This document shows positions 45,390 to 57,300 of a DNA stretch of 60,000 nt, one piece after another. Position 1 is the stretch's first letter; every line of letters begins with the position of its first letter. The notes beneath the pieces were generated by a model. That model was not told where the DNA came from, did not search any database, and saw nothing but the letters and a program-made list of their open reading frames with translations. The stretch is from Adiantum capillus-veneris (Eukaryota; Streptophyta; Polypodiopsida; Polypodiales; Pteridaceae), in the NCBI GenBank assembly GCA_014529385.2, contig CM043962.1:91506680-91566679 (forward strand), read 5' to 3'. The translations under genes and the position numbers were made by a program.

Positions 45390-48300
45390 GAAATGAAATG
45401 ATATATTAACGTCTTCAAAAGGCCAAAATGACCTATGAGACCATGAGATGCAAAGTGGTGAATCTAATACAATGTCTGAAATTCAAGTATACAAAGTACT
45501 GAAAGTACAAAAAATGATTCTAATACAATGTCTGAAATTCAAGTACAAAAAGTACTGAAAGTACAAAAAATGAAAACTGAAAATGAAGTGTGAAATGTAA
45601 AATGTGTAATGTGAAAATGTAGAATAGGCCCTCAATGACAATCTGGGTGTCGTGCTAGAATGTCTTTGATCCTCTGTTGGAGTCTCCGTCGATCGAGTGT
45701 GCTCCTTTGTCTCGGTCGTGGTCGTCTCGATCTCCCGAGCTCAGTCGCCCCCTCAATGACGGTGCCTCTGGTATGAATGCGGGTACAACCCTATGTTGGT
45801 GGTTGGTCTCTTGGCTCCCTCGATCCAAAGAAGTCTGTGATCTGTCTCTGCGACTGTCGTACTCCATGTCTCCCCAACAGACTATCTCTATGTCGGTGTA
45901 GCTCAAGTAGATATAAGCCAAGGCATCTCTGGTCCTGATACCTCATGACTCTATCTAGGGGTCCAAAACCCTCCCTGAATAAGCAATGGAAGCGCCCTCG
46001 TATCTCATAATACACAATGCAGTGGCATATGTAGTGTAGCTCTGTCTCTGGTTCTCTACCGCATAGTTGACATATCCTAGACTCCGGTGGTATCCCTCTA
46101 AATCTACCCGTCTTAATCTCCAGTTGGTGTGAGGATGTGCGAATCTGACCAATAGCACATTGCAGACCATGAGATAAATGAGTGTCCATGTAGCTCGGAC
46201 GAGTCACAAACCCATCTCCCGAAAGTTGGGAGGAGGTGCTCTTTGTAGAAAGCCATCTTCGTGCCCAACTCCTACATCGGCTCTACCCATGTCCTCCTGG
46301 TGTCCAACTGTATAAGATCTTGACGAATGAGTCTAGTGATCTTCGTCTGTGTGACTGGCAGGGAGGGTGCATCCAGGGAATATTGAAAGGGAGGCAATCT
46401 ATCCATGTTGAGACCATGCCTCTGAAACCACGAGGTCATCTGCGCATACCAACATGATGCATCTCCCTGCATCGCTAACTGTCTAGAGGACTCAAGATCC
46501 AATCTAGTATATCTGCCTCTATGTGTATCCCATAGACTGTGCATAAAGGACATTGATTTGGTAAGAGCCTCAATCTCTATAGGAGGGGAGGCTACCTCCG
46601 CTCGAATAATTGCATGTGGTACGGAGGCCTTGGCTCTAATCATCCGGGATATCATAAATACCAAGGGTCTCTCCATGTTCCTCCAACTGTCATGATTCAC
46701 AGATGGTCCCCACACTTGGACCCCATAAAGCATAGCTGAAGCAACCAAAGTATCAAAGAGCCATAACTTTGTTCGTGGTTCTTGAAACTGAACCTGCGAA
46801 CACATCCTCTCTAGCCCTCCCAATGCCGCATAGGCTCTTGACAGCCTAGTCTCTGCTGCTCTCCTCAGAGTAAACCTCGGTCCCATGAATACCACCCCCA
46901 GATATGTATATTCATCTGTGTACTCCACAGTGTCCCGACCATATACGAGTGTAGGTGCCAATCTCTTGACCCACTGTGGTGTGGTGTTAAACACCATAAC
47001 CTTGGTTTTACCAAGGTTCACAGACAGTTCACTATCCTCTGCAAAGTTGTGCAAACATCCAAATGTCTCTGCATGCCCTCTGACGACTTTGATATCAACA
47101 CAATATCATCAGCATATAATAATAAAGGGATCCATGTCCCTGCTAGCTGAGCGCCTCTGTCACCCTCTCTGTCAATGTAGTCCGAGACCTCATCTACATA
47201 CATACCAAAAAGTGTAGGGGACAAAGGACACCCCTGTTTCACTCCAATAGTGGAATGAACAATGTCAGAAATCCCCTCAAGAGTGCGTACCTGGCCAGTC
47301 ACTGAGCCGTATAAAGCCATGATCCCCCATATGATCTCTGTGGGTACTCCCAACTTCAGTAGCCTATGCATCAATCTGGCTCTCGGCACTGTGTCAAATG
47401 CTTTGCAGAAGTCCACAAAGCAGCAATACATCCGTCTCCCATGTGCCCGACCCTCCTCAATAATGGCTCTGAGTGTAAGAATATGGTCCAAAGTGGAGAA
47501 AACCCTCCTGAATCCAGCCTGTCCTGCTGCTCGTATGCCCTCATTTTCTGCCCATTTACTCAGTTGCTATTCAAGAATGGATGCATACAACCGTGCCAAT
47601 GTGTGCCCTATCATAATTGTACGGTAGTTCCCTGGCACTGTGGGGTCCCCTGCCTTGAAGAGAGGTACAATAGTAGATAATCTCCAGGACTCGGGTAGTC
47701 CCTCACACATGACACGGTTAAATAACCGCGCAAGAACCTCTGACAGTAAATCTCTAGCATGTATCAAGTGCTCTGCCACCAACCCATCATGATCATATGC
47801 TCTCCTAGTCCTCATCCTGTCAATGGCGTTCTTCACCATCTCAGTGGTAAAGAAGGTACTAGTGGCTGGACATGACTCTAGAGGGTTTGGTAATGGTGGT
47901 TGCCCAGGTACTGTATATAATGATGCTGCATACTGACCCCAAGTCTCGGGAGAGGTAATCACTGGAGGAGGAGAGTGCTCATGGAAGAGACGCCAAGCCT
48001 CACCTGAATCTAGACTCAAGAAGAGCTGATACAAATCACGTTCCATCTGGGCTAAAAAGGCCTGCTTCTTCCGTCGCACTAAACACCGAAGGGCAATCTG
48101 AGACTGTCTATATGTAATGACTCCAAGTATAAGCTCGCTCTGAATCTGAACTCTCACCTCTCTGCACTCCTCATCATACCAACTATTTTGAGGCATGTTC
48201 CCAGAACGTCTTCTCTGATCTGGTTGAGTGTGTGGGTATGCCTCTGCTGCTGCCCCATGCAAGATCTCCGTCAATAAAGTGGTGATCTCCTCCACTGTAT

Positions 48301-51300
48301 ATACAGGCTCGGCTGCCCACATCCGTCTGTAAATCTCTTCCACATAAACTGAATCCGTCTCTGGTGTAAAAGTATACCGTGTGTGTGCAATCCTCCGTGG
48401 TGTCTGAGAGACACTATACTGGAAAGAGACTGAAAAAGTCAGGAGAGCATGGTTCACTGCTACTCCAACAGGCCTAGGGCCCACATTGAAATCTTGAATA
48501 TTAGAGATGAAGCTCGGTGAAGTCATGACATAGTCCACTGTACTTGCCCCATGTCTGTGTGGAAAGCATGTTAATCCCCCAGACGAAGGAAAAATCTCTA
48601 GACCATTAAGTATGGCCAGACCATGCGTAGTCGTCATCTCCATGAGATATCTCCCATACTCTGTGTGCTCTCTATCCTGTGAGTGTCTGTCAAGCCCCAT
48701 CTCCGATATATCCATCTCTCTAAGCATCTCCTCCGAGGTATCATAAAATACCATTTGGGAGTTGGCCGTCCTGGCATTAAAGTCTCCCAAGAGAATGATA
48801 TCTCCATCTCTGTCATCATCAAGTATAGAGAAAGGGGATTGCCCTCTAGGTGAGGTATAGACCGATGTGCTAGGGGGAAAGTAACATATAGCAATGTATA
48901 AGAATCTGCCTGTCTCAGCTCTCAGTCTCACCCACATGTATCTCGCCTGGTCATCTCTCCGGACAATCTGTAATAGCAGCTGCAACTCCTCCCTGAATAA
49001 GACTGCTACCCCTCCTGAACTTCGACTCCCATGTTGGGATCTAGCGTCTGGCCGACAAGCTGTCTCCCATAAATAACCAGTCACACTTAGCATCAACTGT
49101 CCAGATTTTTGATGTGTCTCTGAGTAAAAGACAATGTCTCTATCTCTGAAGCTATCCTCAAAGGCACCCACATCCAGCCTATATGATCCATTACAATTCC
49201 ATGCCGCCATCCGGAGTGTGGTCCCATATGTCTCGCACCGTCATGCTGTGCGTTTTTCCAAAACCACTACTTTCCCTCCTCTATAAAAGGCAATTTTTCC
49301 CGTCTCCCTTGCTGCATTGATCTTTGGCATCAACTCTTGCATATGTGCTATTTGTGCTAAAGTAAGGTCATCCCTCATAAATGTTCCAGTTTTCTTAAGT
49401 GCTGGTCTCTTCTTCAAGAATTCCTTCCTCGTTTCCAAAGTCGGGAAACACAAAAAATAAGTGCTTTCTCTTTGACGTTTCCCTTCTCATCAACTCCCTT
49501 CTTTCCTACTCTCCAAGCACCTGTGTGCATAGGTTCCGGGGTGTCCATGCGCTGCAAGAGTTCCTTCACTTCGTCTTCTACATTTTTGGTGTCTTTGATA
49601 CCAGTAATGGAGGGCTCTAGTCCTCCTCTTCTGTTCCTCCTCAATGGTCATATTGATGATGGTAGAAGTCTTCAAAAGGCCAAAGTGACCTATGAGACCA
49701 GAAAGTTACAATGTGGTGGATCTGATACAAAGTCAGAGTAACAAGATGACAAAATGACAGAATGACAAAATAAAATACTATGGAATCCTAAACTGCTAGG
49801 TTGTGAATTAAGCAGCTAAGCAGCTAGCTGGGATAGCTAGATCACAAGAGATCCAGCATCGGTCGCTGGCGGATCTCATCAATCTCCTCCATGGTAAGTA
49901 GTCTGACCGGGCGTCGTGCATGTCGAGCCATGTAGCAGGGCTACAGTGTCACTTCACAGGACAGGCAGACAGTTGGACAGTTAGTACAGTTGGTCTAGGC
50001 TGTTTCACACTGGACGGACCCTCTGGGCTGGGAGTGACACGTGGCAGTGGCAGGGTACCGACGGTGGTCTAGTGGACATCGTGGCCAGGTCACCACATGG
50101 CTGACATTTATGAGCCGTTGGTGGCCCTTTATGGTGGTACATATGAGTAGTAGCGGTTGGTCATCGGGATTATCATCTTCACCTCTGGTCCAGCGACGGA
50201 GTGGTCTAGAGTGAGTCTTTACACAGAGCACTTCTTCACCATCCTTGCACATCTGAGCCTCGACACCCCCATTGTACCTGTGAGTCCTGGGCTGGAGCTG
50301 AGTGTGCTACCACGCCAGGGTCTATATCAGTCGTTGAGGTAGTCGAGTCATATGTTCTGGTCTGCTGTTGTGTCTTTGTGCGCTCTGTTGATGTCTATGG
50401 TTTCCTTTTCTGTTCAGTCTGTTTGAGTGAGATTGTCACGCACATAGCACTGAGGAACACCCACTGTAGAGAGCACGACACATTATCCGCGCTACAGGTG
50501 CTCTCATTTTGGCGATCACGGTGGGACCTCAACTGAAATCTCACTCTGTGAGGTGCAAATCTTGAAGCTAGTTAGGTTTATCTAGCTTCGCCTACCTTTC
50601 CTAGCTTCACCGACCTGCCTTGCATTGTTCTCCTATCGCCTAGTCCAACTGGTCTAGTCCCCTCTCGCCTGGTCCAACTGGTCTAGTCCTCTCTCGCCCT
50701 GGTCCAACCTGTCCTCGACCCTGGTCTAGTCCTCCTCGTCCCTGGTCCAGCCTGGTCTAGTCACTTGCCTGGTCTAGTAGAGTCTAGACCAGTCTTCAGC
50801 CAGCCAGTGCAAGGTTGTCTTAGCCGAAGGTTGGTTGGATTGGTGGTCACTGCATGACACATACAAGGTGGTCAGTCGAGCATCAAAGCGCACTACTGAG
50901 CCCTCTGAAGCACTACAACAGAAGACGACCTTTGGTACCTAGTAGAAGTCCATCAACCTCATCACCTATCCCTCCACATACATCACCCATTCCTTCATCC
51001 GCTTCCACATCTTCCAGATCACCTTCTCCAGTAAAGCCCTCTCCTGTTCTGCTACAGGCTATTGTGCTACAGGCTCAGCAAGGGGCCATGGAGCCGTTGG
51101 CTAGCGTTTTGGCTAAGGTAAACATCAAGTTCCCTACATTCAAAGGACTCTCTTCAGAAGATGCTGACGACCATGCAAGGAGATTTGTATCTCTCTGTAG
51201 GGGTCGTGGTCTTAACAGGGAAGATGCCTACTTGGTACTCTTTCCATCCACCTTGGATGTCTTAGCAGACAAGTGGTACAGCCAGTTTGCAGAAAACCAT

Positions 51301-54300
51301 TTTGCAACCTGGGCAGTCTTAAGGCAACAATTCTGTGCAGCTTTTAGGCCCGGTGACTACCAGGAGAAGGTGTTGGATGAGTTAGCCAACATGGTGCTCC
51401 ATCCACAGAGGAGACTTTTGCAGAACTTATGACGAAAACCAAGTCTCTGGTTGCCAAGCTTCCCCAGCAACCAGGTGAATTTATGGTTAAGAAGTGGGTA
51501 GAGAAGGCGAGCTAGAAGAGCTCAAGTGAAAAAACAGGTCTATGCTTGCAGTTGTAGATGAACCTTTCCACACTTTTTGCAACAACAGAAGACGACCTTT
51601 GGTACCGAGTAGAAGTCCATCAACCTCATCACCTATCCCTCCACATACATCACCCATTCCTTCATCCGCTTCCACATCTTCCAGATCACCTTCTCCAGTA
51701 AAGCCCTCTCCTATTCTGCTACAGGCTACTGTGCTACAGGCTCAGCAAGGGGCCATGGAGCCGTTGGCTAGCGTTTTGGCTAAGGTAAACATCAAGTTCC
51801 CTACATTCAAAGGACTCTCTTCAGAAGATGCTGACGACCATGCAAGGAGATTTGTATCTCTCTGTTGGGGTCCTGTTGTTCTTCTGGTATCTTGATCTTC
51901 TGGAGATCGGAAACTGCTTCCAAGAAAGCTTCATCAATATCGGAGAGCAAAGATTTGGATTCTTTCATGGCACTAGGGGATTGCTTGTTAACAGTTGCAA
52001 TGCAAGCACGGTATTCACTGGTGTGAGAATGTGCGGGGGAGTTTAACTTGATGGAATGCTAAGACCGAGAGCGGCTCTCTGGGCCCGGGTGAGGACGCCC
52101 GATGGCTCCTCTGCCAACTGCGGCGGCTTATTTTGAGGGGTAACCACGTGGGTAGAAGGGGGCGGCTGAGAAACAGTGCTAACTGTTATCAAATTGAGCT
52201 TGGGAAAGGCAAACTCATTCTGGCTTTGACTTGGGTTTGAAGCCGTGGATGCACGAATTTTATGGCAATCCTTACTGTAGTGATCCTTCGTTTCGGGGCA
52301 ATGACGGTAGGGAGGGGACCCTTCTGGCACGGGGCATTTGCTTTGGTAATGCCCATATTCCCCGCATCTGTAGCACAAAATGGGCCGATTCAAAGGACGA
52401 GTCGAAGTGCGAGGTGGTCCTTGCTCCTAGTGCATTGAGTTGAAAATAGAAGTGGGAAGAAATCTCCTCGACAGAAGTTCACCCAACATCAAAAATCAGC
52501 CCCATTGGTGTCTGCTTCTCCCAGAAGAAAGCTCCCTTCACAGAGCTCGTCCTGCCTGATGAATTCCATTCTCTTTATAGTTGTCCTGCTCATGGTGGCT
52601 GCGCTTTGTAGCATCTCCTCTTTCAACAAGGGGACCATGGATTTCATCTACTGCCCTAGCCCCCCTCGCCCTACCCACCCCCTTCACCCTCGCCCCTACC
52701 CTCCCCCTCCCCCCCCCCTCGCCCCTACCCCTCCCCACTCTCACCCCTACCCACCCCTTCACCCTCGCCCCTACCCCCTCTCTTACCCTCGCCCCTACCC
52801 ACCCCCTTCACCCTCGCCCCTACCCCTCCCCACTCTCGCCCCTACCCACCCCCTCCTTCACCCTCGCCCCTACCCACCCCCTTCACCCCCTCGCCCCTAC
52901 CCACCCCCTCTCTTACCCTCGCCCCTACCCACCCCCTTCACCCTCGCCCCTACCCTCCCCCTTCCCCCCTCGCCCCTACCCTCACCCTCCCTCGCCCCTA
53001 CCCACCCCTCAAACACACTCGCCCCTACCGAGGCCCCCCCCTCGCCCCTATCCACCCCCTCCCTTCCACTCGCCCCTAACCAGCCCCCTATCTATGCTTC
53101 CCCACCCCTCTCAGCCTCAGCATGTTTCCCCCCCCCCCCCCACTCCGCATCATAGCTGACTCTCAACTTTCACTTGGTTGCCATCCTGGAGCAAGTTTTT
53201 CCTCACCCCAAAAAACTTCACCCCACCCTACATGATAAGATTGCTCGATGGTTGCCATCCTGTTGCTGTGAAGGCCTTTCTGTTCTGCTATCATGATGGA
53301 GCTTAACCCTATAGCTTAACCCTATTTGCGGTGTTACTCGGGCTTATGGTCATCCCACCTTTCGAGAAGAGTGTTGTTGCAAAAAGTGTGGCAAGGTTCA
53401 TCTACAACTGCAAGCATAGACCAGTTTTTTCAGTATTCCTCTCACCGGGACAATCTCACTCAAACAGACTGAACAGAAAAGGAAACCATAGACATCAACA
53501 GAGCGCACAAAGACACAATAGCAGACCAGAACATATGACTCGACTACCTCAACGACTGATATAGACCCTGCCGTGGCAGCACACTCAGCTCCAGCCCAGG
53601 ACTCACAGGTACAATGGGGGTGTCGAGGCTCAGATGTGCAGGGATGGTGAAGACGTGCTCTGTGTAAAGACTCACTCTAGACCACTCCGTCGCTGGACCA
53701 GAGGTGAAGATGATAATCCCGATGACCAACCGCTACTACTCATATGTACCACCATAAAGGGCCACCAACGGCTCATAAATGTCAGCCATGTGGTGACCTG
53801 GCCACGATGTCCACTAGACCACCGTCGGTACCCTACCATTGCCACATGTCACTCCCAGCCCAGAGGGTCCGTCCAGTGTGAAACAGCCTAGACCAACTGT
53901 ACTAACTGTCCAACTGTCTGCCTGTCCTGCGAAGTGACACTGTAGCCCTGCTACAGGTTGCCCGCCACAAGACCGCTAGAAGAGCTCAAGTGTCAGCAAG
54001 AGACTAAGGCTACGGTTTGGTGTAGCTCATGCCGCTCTCCAGGACACCCTCCACAGGAATGCCCCCTTCGGGTTTACTGCCACTTCTATGAAAAATCTGG
54101 ACATGAGGATAAGGATTGTTACTACCTCAAGGGATTGCGACAAATACAGCAAAGTCTTGGTCCTTCTCTTCAGCAAGGGCCAGCACCTGCGTCCAACATG
54201 GTTTCTACCTGTGGCCATCCACACCATATGCCACCTTTGCTGATAGCCCCTCCTATGCAAGGTATGCAGAGTACTTTTCCCTCTCAGAGCTTTTATAATA

Positions 54301-57300
54301 CCCATGCTCCCTCATCTCCTCAAAGCTTCTATGCCTCCACCTCCAACTCAATGCACCAGGAGCAAGGACCACCTCGCACTTCGACTCGTCCTTTGAATCG
54401 GCCCATTTTGTGCTACAGATGCGGGGAATATGGACATTACCAAAGCAAATGCCCCCTGCCAGAAGGGTCCCAGGGTCCCCTCCCTGCTGTCATTGCCCCG
54501 AAACGAAGGATCACTACAGTAAGGATTGCCATAAAATTCGTGCATCCACGGCTTCAAACCCAAGTCAAAGCCAGAATGAGTTTTCCTTTCCCAAGCTCAA
54601 TTTGATAGCAGTTAGCACTGTTTCTCAGCCGCCCCCTTCTACCCACGTGGTTACCCCTCAAAATAAGCCGCCGCAGTTGGCAGAGGTCCTCAGTGCTATG
54701 TGCGTGACAATCTCACTCAAACAGACTGAACAAAAAAGGAAACCATAGACATCAACAGAGCTCACAAAGACACAATAGCAGACCAGAACATATGACTCGA
54801 CTACCTCAACGACTGATACAGACCCTGGCGTGGCAGCACACTCAGCTCCAACCCAGGATTCACAGGTACAATGGGGGTGTCGAGGCTCATATGTGCAAGG
54901 ATGGTGAAGACGTGCTCTGTGTAAAGACTCACTCTAGACCACTCCGTCGCTCGACCAGAGGTGAAGATGATAATCCCGATGACCAACCGCTACTACTCAT
55001 ATGTACCACCATAAAGGGCCACCAACGGCTCATAAATGTCAGCCATGTGGTGACCTGGCCACGATGTCCACTAGACCACCGTCGGTACCCTGCCATTGCC
55101 ACTGCCACGTGTCACTCCCAGCCCAGAGGGTCCGTCCAGTGTGAAACAGCCTAGACCAACTGTACTAACTGTCCAACTGTCTGCCTATCCTGTGAAGTGA
55201 CACTGTAGCCCTGCTATACAGGTTTCCCGCCACAAGACCGCTCACCGTCCCGGTGAGAGGAATACTGAAAAAACTGGTCTATGCTTGCAGTTGTAGATGA
55301 ACCTTGCCACACTTTTTGCAACAACACTCTTTTCGAAAGGTGGGATGACATTTGTCTGCTAAGCCATCCAAGGTGGATGGAAAAAGTACCAAGTAGGCAT
55401 CTTCCCTGTTAAGACCACAACCCCTACAGAGAGATACAAATCTCCTTGCATGGTCGTCAGCATCTTCTGAAGAGAGTCCTTTGAATGTAGGGAACTTGAT
55501 GTTTACCTTAGCCAAAACGCTAGCCAACGGCTCCATGGCCCCTTGCTTGGAGCCCCCTTGTTGAGCCTGTAGCACAGTAGCCTGTGGCGGGCTACAGTGT
55601 CACTTCACAGGACAGGCAGACAGTTGGACAGTTAGTACAGTTGGTCTAGGCTGTTTCACATTGGACGGACCCTCTGGGCTGGGAGTGACACGTGGCAGTG
55701 GTAGGGTACCGACGGTGGTCTAGTGGACATCGTGGCCAGGTCACCACATGGCTGACATTTATGAGCCGTTGGTGGCCCTTTATGGTGGTACATATGAGTA
55801 GTAGCGGTTGGTCATCGGGATTATCATCTTCACCTCTGGTCCAGCGACGGAGTGGTCTAGAGTGAGTCTTTACACAGACGTCTTCACCATCCCTGCACAT
55901 CTGAGCCTCGACACCCCCATTGTACCTGTGAGTCCTGGGCTGGAGCTGAGTGTGCTGCCACGCCAGGGTCTATATCAGTCGTTGAGGTAGTCGAGTCATA
56001 TGTTCTGGTCTGCTATTGTGTCTTTGTGTGCTCTGTTGATGTCTATGGTTTCCTTTTCTGTTCAGTCTGTTTGAGTGAGATTGTCACGCACATAGCACTG
56101 AGGACCACCCACTGTAGAGAGCACGACACATTATCCGCGCTACCAGCCAAAGTGATTCAAATCCTCTGATGCAGCCACCTTGGACTTGCTGGACAATCTA
56201 GACCAGCTAGACGAGACTAGAGTCCACTCGACTAGACCACGCCAATTGGACAAGGACGAGAGTAGACTAGACCAAGTCGGACAAAGGCCAAAGTGGAGAC
56301 GACCAGGCTAGACCATGGCAAGAGACTAGACCAGCTAGACCACCAACTAGACAAGGGTGAATACCAGCTAGACCAAGCTGGACGAAGGCGAAGGTGGACT
56401 AGACCAAGCTAGTCCAAACCAGTCTAGACGAGCATACTAGGCTAAGCTAGAGACTAAACCAGCTAGCCCATCAACCATGTATGCTCAGCGAAGTGAGACT
56501 TTAGTAACTTTCGTCGCCTGTGGCCTACTAGATAAGGCATTTGACTTCTAATCAAGGGATTGTGGATTCAGTTCTTTCCAGGCGTTCAAACATGACAACA
56601 CCTGTAGAAGGAAATCTATGTCATTCTCTCCACCGTAAAGAGCATATATACAACCATAAAGAGCAGCCAAGGGCTAACACAAATATTTCTGATGGTCCAG
56701 CTACTCAAAATTGTACTCCTGTCTCGGAAGTTGTGGTGGCGGTGAACTGGCCACAGTGTCCTCTAGTCCACCACTCATGTGTTTGCCACGTGTCACAGGT
56801 TGCTCCAACATTTGGAACACGAGCGGAGAGTGGTCCAAGATAACATGTTGGCTTTCCACAGTCATAGCCAAAGCCTCTGGTAAGAAACCATCCGCATAGA
56901 TAAAATACCATCCTATCCAATCGACTCCATGTAACATACATCCTATCCAATCGACTCCAATGTAGTGGAATATTGGGCCGATTGGAATGTTCAACCTTGG
57001 TCATTAGGATGTAACCAAGACCATAGCTCTTGCTCAAGCACAAAGCATTGCAAGGTTAACCACACCCTACACTCAATTGTGTCTATCAATGTCACAATCA
57101 AGTGACGTGGCCCTAGTTGAAGATCTACCAACTTACCAATCCTGGCCGAGGGGCCTAAAACCTTCAATTGAAGACTAAGGGGTTAGGATTAAAAATCCTA
57201 ACTCTACCAGCTTGCAGATCTTGGCCGAGGGGCCTCAATCCTAGAAGAATAAAGGAATAGACATTAAGACTTGGGCAAAACATGGTGACATAGTATCTAC

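Larger units (their letters stand above)
45318..49664 (-). mobile_element. LINE 2: 5'-truncated copy, best-preserved ORF2
   Basis: The 3' tail (TTTCA repeats then a 70-bp (TC)n, + strand (GA)n at 45318-45387) abuts the 5' end of LINE 1. 3' UTR 45388-45650. ORF2 49210-45655 has only two in-frame stops and one frameshift. ORF1 is truncated at 49664, inside the domain before the RRM. The 5' end abuts the 3' UTR of LINE 3. Confidence 0.92.
49926..56150 (+). mobile_element. Scrambled gypsy family-1 element bounded by direct LTRs and 5-bp flanks
   Basis: LTR (+) 49931-50496; primer site and 5' UTR; gag N (+) 50854-51520; inverted 3' region 51528-51587; gag N (+) again 51588-51866; gag C (-) 51870-52443; unassigned 52444-52653; minisatellite and 3' region (+) 52654-53450; LTR (-) 53451-53955; inverted 3' region 53956-53977; gag C (+) 53978-54686; LTR (-) 54687-55220; inverted 3' region 55221-55349; gag N (-) 55350-55582; LTR (+) 55583-56145. 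Flanks are agcca at 49926-49930 and 56146-56150. No RT or integrase. All LTR copies look about 97-98% alike by eye. Confidence 0.85.

Noticed and set aside
52654-53120. Interstitial telomere repeat
   Set aside because: The unit ccctacccaccccctcg shares only 'cccta' with the plant telomere repeat (ccctaaa); no runs of the true telomere unit.
52505-53159. Overlapping plus-strand Pro-rich frames of about 200 codons
   Set aside because: Translation of the C-rich minisatellite in several frames at once; no domain, no conserved start.
53451-55220. Two independent solo LTRs inserted in inverted orientation
   Set aside because: Both are truncated at the 3' end, both are joined to family-1 3' region, and no target duplications flank them, unlike the outer LTR pair.
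56514-56584. Functional nuclear tRNA-Arg gene
   Set aside because: T-stem is largely unpaired, position 1 does not fit, and the sequence lies exactly at a retrotransposon primer site.
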